Source: Luscinia megarhynchos (taxonomy: Eukaryota > Chordata > Aves > Passeriformes > Turdidae). From it: 64,000 bases of DNA. Where the stretch lies: the NCBI GenBank assembly GCA_034336665.1, contig CM067570.1, forward strand, positions 23,269,002-23,333,001, in the 5' to 3' direction. The notes beneath the pieces were generated by a model. The model was not told the origin of the DNA. It did not search any database and saw nothing but the letters and a program-made list of their open reading frames with translations. This document shows, piece after piece, positions 37,230 to 48,613 of the stretch. Positions within the stretch are counted from its first letter, which is position 1. Each line of letters begins with the position of its first letter. A program made the position numbers and the translations under genes.

Positions 37230-40068
37230 GAGGCTAGCACAAAACAGTGAAAAGGGTCTCTGTCTATAGAAGGCAAAAATTGTGGGTTTTTTATCTTATA
37301 CTTCATAAGCATCACTACCTCATATTTAGGGCACTGCTAGCTAGTAATCAGCTATTTACAATATCAGTTCACCATACTTTCTGGAACTAAACTCCTGACT
37401 GGTCTTTGCAGGGCTGTTAAAGTAGGACAACGAGGAAATCCCACGATCTAACAGCATAAAGGTCAATAGCTGGGAGTGAAACACTGTAGAAATATGCCAG
37501 AGGCTACAGTAAAATGGTCAACTCATTATAGAACTGCAGCTTTAACCTTTCAGTTCCCTCTCCCCAGCAGCTTACAGCAAGCATGGCCTTTTTTTCCACA
37601 ACAGCTTCATTGAAACCATAGTAATCTCACTCTCCTCCACAATACTATCACAGTAGACAGAATATAGCTACTAATAACAATGTTATGGAATTTATGAAAG
37701 TGGGATATTTTTGTTGTAGTATAGGCTATGCCAAACTGTATTAATTCAGTGCTAATTCTCAGTAATAATTACGGTTCTCAGTTGTCTTTTTTATAGGCAA
37801 CAAAGAAACACCAAAACTGCTGTGCACATCTGCAGCTGAGTAGCCATTAAAGAACACCAGTGCAATATCCACCTATATTTTTATGGTGTATATAGGCTGT
37901 CTTCATATAACTGTTTTGGTTTGTTTTCTAAGCTCTAACACTGTAGCCCTCAGTTCCCTTTGGGCAGTTCTTAACACTTTTATATGTATTAAAGCTCCAG
38001 CCAGAATCTATAACTGAAAGCTCCATCAGCCCAGTTCTAAAACCTTTTTCCAAGTAAGTGTTTCTGAGAATCTGCAGAACTGAACAGCTCCAGAGGATGT
38101 GTATTCAGATCATCAGTCTTTTACTGCAGATTTTCATGTCAGTGGTCATTGCAAAAACGCCCAATTTTGTTAATCAAACTTTCAAGACATTAAGAACTAA
38201 CAATAAAGTTTCTGTAGCGACATAGAAGACAGAAATAATAAATGCTATGAAATAAGAGCAAATGATTAACATCACTATTCTTGGATCTTGAGATCACACT
38301 TTTAATCTCACAGCTGTTTTCAATATTGTATCAGTTGGTGACTCCTGTCATGTTTTCATCTGAAGATTTTAGGAAATACAAATTGTCCCAAGTGCTTCTG
38401 GACTTATCCAGAGCTTGAATCATATGAAGGAAAATTGAACATGAACTGACTAGTACTAATACATTATTTTCCTACAACAATTGCTATTAATTATTTTGCA
38501 CAAATTAATGAATGTTTACATCATCTAATTTCATCTTAGCTTCTTTTGTCTACAAATTAATTGTAAGAAATATTTTCTCTATGTGTGAAATAAAAATTTC
38601 AGAAATTTGAAATTCATGTCCAGTTTCACTCTCATCTTAAGAAAATATCAAAATCTCACTACTTGACCCAATGGTGCTATAGTATTTTATTGCTAAATCT
38701 ACTTTTTACATTGATCTTTGAATAGATACTATTTCTTTTCCAAAGAGCCAAAATTTTACTTTGGTAAAACAAAAAAAAGGCTTACATATCAAGAATCATA
38801 TCATGGTTACTGAGTTCTAGTCAATTTTATAGTTGTAGACTGAGTTATCTGCAAAAGTTGCATTCATAACATAAAAAGACATATAAGTATTTTGTGAAGG
38901 CAGTATTTTATTGATGATCAATACAAGGATGATGAGTCTACATGTAAGACTGTTTTAACTCTGTGTGTGGCAAAATTAACAAAACAAGGCTTCCCAGACA
39001 TTTTATGAACCAAGACTTTTGTGACTGTGTTAAACTGTCCAAAGACAGTTCACTTATGTTGTGTTAATACAGCAGTGCTCTGCTTATGGTCTCAATAACA
39101 AGTGGAAATCCCACCTGAAGAGTTATCCCAAAATAGAGAGAAAAATGCACTAAAGGCTAGTTTGACAATGAAGTAAATTATTTAATTGATACAACCATTT
39201 TCTGAAAAGTAACAATTAATATTGTCAGAAAGTTTCTGAAAATCACTGCTTGGCCTTTTTACACTGAATGAGAGAGGTGGGAGATAACTGACTGACCAAA
39301 AGGGTATCCAAAAACTGTGTTAAAGCTGTCAGGAAGCAAGAATCAGGGAAAGACACAAAGACCAAGAAGCTATCAGGTAGCATTTGAAAATTGCCCATGT
39401 AAAACATCATAGATTAATTCCAGTGAGGGGCTAGCTCCTGGCAGTGGGATCACAAAGGAGAAGATTATCAAAATCATTTAAAGTATGTGAATGGAACTAG
39501 ACTGGAGCTGAAGCAGTGAGACAGGCTTGAAGGAATCAGCAGCCTCTGTGTGCTCTGAGGGAAGATAAGAACACCAGCAGCATCCCAAACACCTGTGGGA
39601 CACCATTGCATGGCTGGGCACTCGGAGAAGGATGCTCAGAAGAAATATGAGCAGTGGAGCTGACAATTAAAGGTACAAATACTGTAAAAAGAAGAGAAAA
39701 AGGAAGCAACAAGGTGACATGGCCACTCCTCAGGAGTGATCATTTTATGATCTAATAAATATATCTCCATTTTTTTTCTTTTCACATTATTCATGCATAA
39801 TGTCAAAAAACAGTCATATGATGCATGTTAGAACTTCCTCTCCTACTAATTTTGTGCTGAGGGATAACTCCTGTTCAATTGTTCACACAAAAGAAGCAGC
39901 TTGATCTCTCTTCCATACCAATTGGTGATGACTTGAAAATTGGCATCGCTGCAACACCCCGATGGAAGGGGCTGAAATGCAAATTTTTTCCTCTCATCCC
40001 TTCTGAAATGAAAATGTTAATATGTAAGTTCTTTGTAGATGCCAGCGCTTAGAAACTGGGCCTCTTAC

Positions 40069-40119
40069 AAAAAGAAAAAAAGTATAAAAATCCAACAAAA
40101 CCCAAAAAAACCCCCAAAG
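40069..40119 (+). repeat. A/C-rich low-complexity tract
   Basis: A runs alternate with CC to CCCCC, as at 12117-12178. No coding or promoter meaning is inferred. Confidence 0.75.
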
Positions 40120-40384
40120 TTGCTGTTGACATCAGTTACAGCAGGTGCCTTCTCCAGATGCTGCCAAGAATGTCTTTTGCACACTTATCAAGTAAATGTG
40201 CAAGGATTTACATAGGAGGTAGGATGCAGTAAATGATGTGGCTGGAAATGTTAGGAGTAGTGCTCCAGTGTTAAGGTAAGATGTCTTTAGCTTTTCTATG
40301 GTGAGCTGTTTTGAGTACAATCCCACTTGGAATTGAGTTTAAGGGCTAGATTGCCAATGGTTAAGCATGAATTAGTGGTTGGTA

Positions 40385-40690
40385 ATACTTTTTGGTGTCC
40401 TCCTATTTTTTTTAATGTCCTGTTCTCTGATGATAACTGAGTACCTTTCCAAACCCTTTCATACCATCACTTTATTCTGCCTCACCATTCCATTCATGTC
40501 CCCTTTCTCTTTCTTCCTATCTCCATGCCTTTTGTGTCTCCAAACAAAACCCATTCTCTCTGAGCTTTATGAAGGTACAAAAAATGTGGTATTGTGGTAT
40601 TAACATGACATCTCAAAGTGTCACTATTTTATCTGTTTTATCCCCTCCTACCCATATTGTCTCTCTCTCTTGTCTACTCAGTTGTAAGTT
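40385..40690 (+). repeat. Pyrimidine-rich block
   Basis: About 300 bp with marked C+T bias on the plus strand, including CCCCTTTCTCTTTCTTCC near 40500 and TCTCTCTCTCTTG at about 40661-40672. The latter leads to TACTCAG at 40675-40681, an acceptor-like end. No exon is recognisable after it. The bias may just be a decayed CT microsatellite region. Confidence 0.5.
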
Positions 40691-41219
40691 CTCTCAGATG
40701 GGAAGTTCCTATATCTTATCCGACACAAGTAGTATCATTGTCAATGGAAATTCCTTAGCAACATTGTAAATGCTAATGTTAATAAATCCTTATCTTGGAC
40801 TTCCCTGAGTATAAATACAGATAAGAACATAGCACCAATCAAATTTTTTAATGGAAAAGTTTCTCATATTCTCTCTTTTTTTCCCCTCTTGCTTGTTATT
40901 TTTAAGTATTCTACCAAAAATAGCCAATTAAGGTTGTTTTTTTTAAAGTACTGCAAATTTTGGAGATGCAACTTTTGCAGCATTTCTTTCATTTTCTATA
41001 TATCTTTATGCTGGTTTTGCCTGCCTTTATTGTACATGCTTTTTTCAGATGGAAGCTGCTGTCACATGTATTTCAAAGCACTTGACCAAGTCCTGGAGAA
41101 TTCACACACAGCTATGCTAAACAGTACTTCCTGATCAGTGACAGACGGCAGAATAATAAATACAAGAGATGCCAGAGGAGAGTCACTGGCACTAGGGAAT
41201 GATCCAAGCCCTGTCTAAG

Positions 41220-41950
41220 GACTTCCAGCCTTCTGAGCTTTCAGGCAATGCACCTAAAAGGTGCCACTGTGAATTTATCAGTCGCATCACTGATTCACTG
41301 CCTCCATCAGAGTACCAAGACTCTGCCAGAGCGTTGCCAAGCAACATCCTCTTGGGCTAAACACAAATATAGGTGCCACAAAGGCTTCATGATTGACTGA
41401 AGTCCGTTTTCTTCGCACTGAGACTCTTGCCGTCACCTGCCATGCAGGTCCGCATTGCTCTAAAAACTTTGCTGCCCAAAGCTCTGCATGGGATGTGTGG
41501 GAATTCAGATCCCTGGCTGCAATGAGCTGTAACTCACTGCTGCAGTGGTGTAAACAAAAGGCCTTTGCTCAGCCATGCTGCTTTTGCAAGAAACATTTAA
41601 CTCAAATTATGGTTTTGATGCTGCTGCCATTTGCTAACCACGCAACCAGCAGACGATCATCTCTAGACTTTTGGCTCACATGCTGCATATAAGAATGTCA
41701 TCATCGCAGAGTCTCAATCTATGTCACAGAGCAGCAATGCTAAACAGGAGTGTGCATTCATTTGTTTATTTTCAGCTGCCACGATAAACACCAGTCCTTT
41801 CCCAATGTTATTCCTTAGCACCATTTTGAAAACACCACAAATGAAAAAGGTCTCCTTTTTGGAAGGGAGAGGCTAATCGGCTTTTGCATACCTTTTTATT
41901 ACAGAGAGCTTAGGCAATATGATTTATTTTAGTGAGGTTGTTCTTGGTAG
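41220..41950. promoter_or_regulatory. Candidate conserved noncoding element with an RFX X-box
   Basis: This is non-repetitive, moderately GC-rich sequence that keeps more CpGs than its surroundings. About four lie within 41400-41452, with others near 41282, 41332, 41641, 41653, 41705, 41782 and 41878. A near-palindromic X-box, GTTGCCAAGCAAC, lies at 41333-41345. An open frame of 99 codons (41393-41692) matches no family and is probably incidental. The text changes abruptly into the AT-rich repeat-bearing segment from about 42000. Together they may form one composite enhancer. Evidence is by eye only. Confidence 0.4.
41333..41345. promoter_or_regulatory. RFX-family X-box
   Basis: GTTGCC and AGCAAC half-sites are separated by one base. 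This fits the published relaxed RFX consensus GTNRCC(0-3N)RGYAAC. A CpG directly precedes it (GCGTTGCC). RFX factors bind such boxes in ciliary and neural genes. No ciliary gene is in view, so the target is unknown. Confidence 0.45.
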
Positions 41951-42014
41951 TATTTTGGTTTTTAATGTTACTGACTGGTTGTCCATTTTTATCCGAATTA
42001 TTCACAAGGGTGTT

Positions 42015-42060
42015 TTGTTTAAAAATGCACAAAGGTATCTTATTAAATAATGTCACAAAC
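42015..42060 (+). repeat. Outlying, diverged copy of the TTGTTT...TGTCA unit
   Basis: The segment starts TTGTTTAAAAAT and ends AATGTCACAAAC. The end matches the end of the third copy of the downstream repeat (AATGTCACAACA). The middle is poorly conserved. Its TGTCA core (42051-42055) lies 150 bp before that of copy 1. Membership in the family is tentative. Confidence 0.4.
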
Positions 42061-42064
42061 ACGA

Positions 42065-42137
42065 AGTTCATTATTATGCAAATGCCATCCTCAGAACAGA
42101 TTTGTTAATTGCAACTCATTTGCATAATTAATGAACT
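42065..42137. repeat. Inverted repeat of paired octamer (POU) sites
   Basis: The left arm, 42065-42084, contains ATTATGCAAATG. The right arm, 42117-42137, contains its exact complement CATTTGCATAAT. The match continues outward to AGTTCATT/AATGAACT, with one extra T in the right arm, so about 20 bases pair with a single bulge. The 32-base spacer contains TTAATTGC. Each arm holds a perfect octamer, ATGCAAAT or ATTTGCAT, the classical POU-factor site. The arms may be a cruciform or fold-back, a transposon remnant, or a selected pair of binding sites. Confidence 0.75.
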
Positions 42138-42170
42138 CTCAAATGAATAATGCCTTTGCAGATTTGTGCA

Positions 42171-42335
42171 GCATTGTTTTAAAATAAATTATAAAATACA
42201 TGTCAAATGAAGAGTGCTTCTAAGATTCCCATAGCATTGTTTGAAAATTAATTACCAAATGCTTGTCAAATTAAAATGAGTTTATAGTTTTTACAATGTT
42301 TTTTTAAAATTAATCACAAAATAAAATGTCACAAC
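42171..42335 (+). repeat. Diverged tandem repeat with 63-bp period, three copies
   Basis: Copy 1 starts at 42171, copy 2 at 42234 and copy 3 at about 42294. Copies 1 and 2 match at 32 of 38 bases over their conserved part, starting with GCATTGTTT. The same order recurs: a TTGTTT-like start, an A-rich AATTA/AATTAAT core, then TGTCA followed by A or C. The TGTCA cores sit at 42201, 42264 and 42327, exactly 63 bp apart twice, although small compensating indels separate the copies. The TGTCA/TGACA core is the MEIS/TGIF-type site, and AATTA is homeodomain-type. It looks like an old tandem duplication rather than a microsatellite. Confidence 0.75.
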
Positions 42336-42742
42336 AGTAAAACCAATAACCTGTTCTATTTTTTTCAAAAAAGAAATGTGTAGAAATACATTTAAGCTTC
42401 AGTTACATTGTTTGTTATACTGGTCTTGAGTTTTAGTCATTTTGTCATAGTGTTATGATTTCACAAAGTTGGTAGCTGTTGGTATGTTAATGTTTTAGTA
42501 AATTGAGATTAATTTAGTTATATTGTACTAGTAGTAATGATTAATGATAGTGTGTGTAAAAATTTTGTGCAGGCAAGGTCATGATACATTAGTAACAAAA
42601 AAGCCTGGACTTCCAAGAACTGTACACACTTGTTTTTATAAAGGGATATTCTCTTCAACAGTCATTTGGTATTCTGAATATTTTCTAAACAGTGCATTGA
42701 ACCAGAACTATTTTTTTCTTTTAATTTTAACTTATATTTCCC

Positions 42743-42758
42743 TTTTTTTTTTTTTTTT
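42743..42758 (+). repeat. Poly-T run (16 bp)
   Basis: The longest homopolymer seen in the window. It is followed by AATAGAG and has no recognisable retroposon body. Confidence 0.8.
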
Positions 42759-44513
42759 AATAGAGAAAAACAAGGAAGCTAAAATTTTCCTGCATTCATA
42801 CAGTCTAAATTAACTCAGATCCTTCCCAGGAGTTCAATGCTACATTTCAATATCCTTAACTTGTTTTATATTTTAAAACCTGAATTATGGATGATCTTCT
42901 ATTCTGAGACACAAAACCTCAGGCAGATTCTCTGCTTTCTCTAAATTAGTGTTCATTGATTCCACAGCAAGAAAAACCCTTAGTGACCTGAGTACCTGAA
43001 CATCTCTGTAAATGATAAAGGATTTGAATATACTTTTAGGTGAAGCAAAAAAAAGGCTATGGAAGCACTTTACGACTCTTTAAGATTATCCTTTCTAGAC
43101 AGAGAGCTCTCAATCATCTCACAACCCTCTGAGTTATGCTAAAATTCACCCCAAACAATTAATAAAGTCCACAGCCATTTTTTAAAGCACCCTGGAGGAG
43201 GAACCATTGTTTTTTTCACATTCACCTTGGCCATAGTTCTTAAGAGTTCCATTCTTTAGAAGCTATCTTATTAATGATTTTACTAAGCAGATTTAAAAAA
43301 AATCCAGTTTCTGGAATTTACTCTGGGCTACTTTAGCTGCTGATGACTGTGGTGTAACAAGGGAAAACATAAATGTGGAAAATAGACTGAGCCATTTCAA
43401 AGAATTCTTCAAACTGACAGTTCTTGGGATATAGTAGTAGGTTAAATGGAGATCAGGTATGTGATGTGATCAAAGGGAATCATCTTTTCTGGCCTTCCAA
43501 TGCAGCAACCTGGGATTCTTGCTTCTAAAGAACTAATAGGGATTATCAGTAAAAAAGGACAGTACTTTTCTTGGGTTAGGTTGGTTTAAGCTTGAGGCAA
43601 TGAGATTTGTTTTCATACTCTGTAAAAATAAAACAGACTAAAAGCATGCAAAGCATACAACAGATTGCAGTAAATTGTGTCAAATGAAGGAGCATCTTGA
43701 CAGCAACATTTTTCAAATATTGGCAGAAGTAATGGGGGTCAGATGATAACCAAATGAGGGTACAGTAATGAGGGGTACACACTTGGTCACGCAGATGACA
43801 GAACGTTGTTCTGTGCCTTCAGATGACCACGGATGCTGCAGCAGTACTGCTGCTAAGGGAGAAGGAGCTGTAAACACAGCAAAGCTGCTGCAGAACAGGC
43901 TTCTGCAGACCTCTAGTATAGTGCATCTTCTGGCCATAAATAACCAATGAAATGTATTGGGAACAGCGATCAGAGGTGACACACCAAAACTCTGGGGTGA
44001 TAGAGATTACATTCAAGAAATTATCTTGACCTTAGATGTCATCAAGTCAATCACAGGTGAGAGCTTCTAATGAAGAATATAGCCACTATCACTTTAAAGT
44101 TTATTCAGTTGATTACTCAGGAGCTGACTAGTTGGGTATGAGTCATCCATCACCATGTCTGTTGCCCTGGAAATTTAAAATGCTTGATGTGTTGTTGCTT
44201 TATTGTGCCAGTGAGTTTCCTGACCTAGAGGAAGTTCGTTAAGTCTTTGCATTGAAAGTACATGTAGAGAATACATGTGAGATTAAATTCCCTGCTCACT
44301 CTTCAGACTAATCCCAGCTCCTTAACATCAGGCAGAAATATTTCCTCTGATGATACAAAGCCTGTTTGATTGCCACAAAGAACTGGTCTGCACTAAGCAG
44401 TCTGGAAAGAGTCATCAGTTTCAGAAATTTCACTGGATTAAGCAAGGAAATATTTCTTAAGAGTCTCACAGATACTAAAGGACCCTGGATTACTTTGTAT
44501 TATAATATGCATT

Positions 44514-44541
44514 CCTTGTTTATAAATCCTTGTTTATAAAT
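44514..44541 (+). repeat. Tandem duplication, 2 x 14 bp
   Basis: CCTTGTTTATAAAT occurs twice without a gap (44514-44527 and 44528-44541), with identical copies. It is a recent slippage event. Confidence 0.85.
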
Positions 44542-47500
44542 TCTTTCTACATTCCTTAAAATCTTCACTTAGATAAAGAAAGGAGCAGTTTAATATAACT
44601 TTGCAACAGTGTCTTCTTTCTTCTTCCTTTCATCTGCAAAATAGCTATAGAATTTTTGGAGCATAGTGCATAAAGTTTCTGGGCATCCAGAAGGATATAT
44701 TCTGCAAATTCTCCCGATGGCTGATAAAAAAAGCCATTTAGACTGTCATATGCTGGTGCAGGTCACATTGCATTTCTACTAATGCATACTGCCAGCAATG
44801 CTGTGCTGACAGAGATGCTGTCTGGATCACAGGCATTGCCCTACGTGGATTAATATCTAACCTTCGTAAGAAAACCACCTCTTTACCAAAAATAACATGT
44901 ATTGAAACAGAAATTAAAATTAACAAAGATGACTATGACACATTTTCTACGTACACATACATATAAAGTGTGTACCAATTAATAAAAAAACCAGCCTGCA
45001 AAGATTATGAAGCACCTCAATCTTAACTATACTTGGAGAGACTGGAGAATAAAATACTTAAGGGTCTTGCCTGGAATATTAAAGTCAATTAAAGAAAAAA
45101 GAACAAGTTCAGTATCCTAATGATGTGAGCTTTGTCTTGATTCTACAGCTTCACTGTATTGAGAATTCCAATATGGTAGCTTCTTCTCAGCTAGAATTTT
45201 CTAAATTCACCACTGTTTCTTTGTGCATTATTATAAAAAGTAAAAGCTTTTTATCGAATAATTATGTAGCTAACTTTTCTGTCAGTGCAAAACTTTACAT
45301 TAATTTATATGAAGTTTTAAAATACACAATTACGGTTGAAAGAGAGTTTTGGCTGTTAACCACTGTGATTTCAGCTTCAATGCAATCAGTGAAAGTGCAC
45401 TGATCTGGTAAGGATGAGAAATGGCACTGCTGCACTGCTGTTGTACAAACACTCCCATCTCTCTATCTCCTTCTACAAATGGCAATTTTTCTTGCTTATT
45501 TAAATCTTACCTTAATCCAATACAATCCAATGAGAATACATTAATAAATCTATTATTTATTTTCCCTGCAAGTTGTGTGGGTGAGGGACCAGAATTACTG
45601 CCATTCAGCAGACTGGAGAGCACGCCTGTGGACAGGCTGTGGCACTGGAGAGCTGAGCATGCACCAGTGGTGTGTCCTGCCTGCACACGTGGCCAACAGC
45701 CTCCCATCCAACCCTCCCAACCTGGTGCGAGGCTTTGCAACCAAAGCCAGACGAGCAAAATATTTTATTCTAATAACTTATTCTTTTAATTTGCTTAGGG
45801 AAAGAAATGCAGGGAGAGATGTCAAAAAACTATTTTCTTTTGCTTTTAGAAAGAAACAAAGAAACACTCAACCCTCTTCTTAAAAATAATCAAGGTGGAG
45901 ATTTCTCTATGAGTTATAAACAAAGTGGAAAGGGATTTTTGCAATCCTATCAGAACTGCAGTGAACTAGTTATATAAGACAATTCAGTGTTCTGGAAAAT
46001 AATAACAAAAAAAAAAATCACTGAAGGAATTAAACCCTAATAGACCTGCCTTTAGAAAGTCACACATCCAATGTCAACTATAGAAGGATTACAGGGGACT
46101 TATTCTACAGTAATCTTCAATTTATAATCACTTAGTTTCTTTTGGATTAGATTCAGTCCATTTCATTAACCTGTAGCAAGGTTTTTTTCCTTTCTTGCAT
46201 TTTAATCCACTCTAGCCTGATTTACAAAGATTAACTTCAGATTGAAGTTCTTGAGATTCACATCCCTAAATCAGAATATTTGACTTGGAAACACACAGCT
46301 CATAAAATATGTATTGAATAATGGCTCCTTTAAATTTTAATAATTAAAAACAGATCGGTCTGAAAATTATCGATAAACAAGTTTGTAAGGACATAATTCT
46401 TCTCAGACATTCCAAAACCTACTGTTGAACCCAAAAAACAAACAAAAATTTGAATATGCATTTAGTGACCTTGAAGATAAAATTATTCATTCTGATCTAA
46501 TGAATTGAATTATAATTAATGAAGATACATATATATATATGAAATGAGAATTAGAATGAGATGTCAAAAGCAAGCAAGATATCGCCTATTAAGTAATAAA
46601 ATCCGGAAGACACCATGAGTTGCTTATCTTTCATAAATTGGAGGATAGACTATATAACCATGTAGTAAGACAATCTAGTTCTGTTTTCAATTATCATGTC
46701 ATAAATTAAGTCAAATATTACTGAACTCCAGTAGACTGAAGCTGAACATTTGAGAGCCCCTTATCTCATATATTTTTCATACTAAACTATAGCTGAAAAG
46801 AGGACTCGGATAGCTGCATTTTGAAAATGTAACAATAGTTCTGATACTTTTATAATTGTTCCTATGGATGATGACAATGAATCAATCAATATACTGGTTC
46901 CAGGTTTTACAATACAACTGCATTTGTGAAAAAAGAAAATCAAAAGCTTTGAATGCTGTGTTTAAGACACTCTGCATTCATTCTATCTGGTTTGTATGTA
47001 ACCTTGGTATTTCAGCTTTTCTGTATTGCTTTTAATCATGGATACTTCCTTCCAAAGTATTTCCATTTCCCAGTAGTTATTTGGATTTCTAAGTATTTTC
47101 ATACAACATAATAAAGAATACATAAGCCTTTAAGCCTTCTGCAATGATCAACATTTTTTCAATCCAACCTGCATGTTTTATTCTGAAAGTCCTGTACTCG
47201 AATGCAAATGGATTACCAGTTTGCTTAATGTATTTTGTCAACTGAGATCAGTAGAATTACAAAAAAATAAGAACTCATGTCTTAGTCTCAACTGTTGCCA
47301 GTGACAAACACTGTAGGCTTCAGCGGGTATTTTTCTCTGAATCATTCATATCTTTGCCTAGAATGATGTCAAATGCAGCAGGATTGTACTACAGAGGAAG
47401 GATGTGAGTTTAAAATCACGTACACTACCAAAAAAGAGCTTGAAGCAGAAAAACCCCTTTACATTTTTCATTTTAGATTTGGTTTTGGCTCTGCTCCTGA

Positions 47501-48569
47501 CAGACTCCATAGAGGCAGCGCCACCTCTGTGTGGCTACAGCAACACCATGATCCTCTTTTCCATGATCCTCAGTCAGTTGTTGCTCTCCAAGTCTTTCAT
47601 ATCCAACCATCATGCTCTCTTTGGAGGCAGGTGTCAATAAAATGCCTGAGTCTGAGAGGGTTGTAGGAAATCAGGTGATCGTGCATGGATTGTATGGGGT
47701 CTGTGTCTATGATGTTTTTGGATGAGGCTGACCACTTGTGTGCAAAACTGTCTCTTATTACAGTTCATGTATGGTCTGTTGTGTCTAATATGTGCTGTTT
47801 AAATGGACTTTACACAAATAATATTCTATTTAGAGGTATTTTTTCAATTAAATATCATACCCTTTTTTTTCAAAATATTACAGTTATGGCCTGTTTGTCT
47901 CTTCCTTCTATATGGAGAGCTTATAGAAAGCAACTGAAGTAAACAAATATTAATTTGACTTGATATGTGGGAAAATATAATGAAAATGCAAGAGATTATA
48001 AAAATTTAAAATATTTTTCACAGAATTATAATGAATATTCTTTTACTTATTGTTTTTCCAGAAAATTAGCTTTATATGCAAACTCTATACTACCATTAAA
48101 AAGGACTTTATTAAAGCTGGATTGATTTTATTTTTCATTTGGGAATAAAAGATGCAAACTAAAATTAACAATTTTTCAAGCAAGAATCAAAATAAAATAC
48201 AGACACAAACCCCAAAATGTTTGATCAGTTTATATTTTTCATGTGACTATATATAGTAATGTATATAACTATTTTCTAATTTTCTTCTGTGAGATGAAAG
48301 TCAAATGAAAATACTTTCAAAACAAAAACCCAATACTTTGTACTTGAAAAGATTATCAAATGTTTCACAGTATGTTATGTAAAACATTACAGTCATAGTT
48401 GGTATATTTTTGCATATTTTTACTTCACTAAGTTTATATACAAATTAATTTAATTCCAAAAAAAACTTTTGTCTAGGAAAATTCCTGACCCAACTGCAGT
48501 GAGCTCTGGGATGAGAAATTACTTAGGCAAGCATCTTAGCCACTACTGAAGTTTAGGCTGAGTTGATTT

Positions 48570-48613
48570 GGGGTCAGGGTTGTTTTGTGGGTTTGGTTTT
48601 TGGGGTTTTTTTA
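48570..48613 (+). repeat. G/T-rich low-complexity tract
   Basis: Runs of TTTT and GGGG alternate. This is typical of avian low-complexity sequence. Confidence 0.7.

Larger units (their letters stand above)
37230..41219. other. Non-genic sequence with low-complexity tracts
   Basis: No gene is supported. A homeodomain-type cluster lies at 38440-38600, with ATTAATTA, AAATTAATG and AAATTAATTG in about 90 bp. An A/C-rich tract lies at 40069-40119 and a pyrimidine-rich block at 40385-40690. ORFs in the pyrimidine-rich block give Leu/Ser/Phe-rich peptides that only reflect its composition. Confidence 0.6.
42340..46526. other. Non-genic AT-rich sequence
   Basis: No gene is supported. A 16-T run lies at 42743-42758 and a 14-bp tandem pair at 44514-44541. 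A mildly GC-rich patch at 45570-45745 has a few CpGs and overlapping ORFs in several frames (122, 102 and 83 codons) without recognisable similarity. Confidence 0.6.

Noticed and set aside
47404..47640. ORF whose N-terminal half looks like a signal peptide
   Set aside because: T-rich text translates to Phe/Leu in many frames. There is no mature domain, and a second open frame overlaps it.
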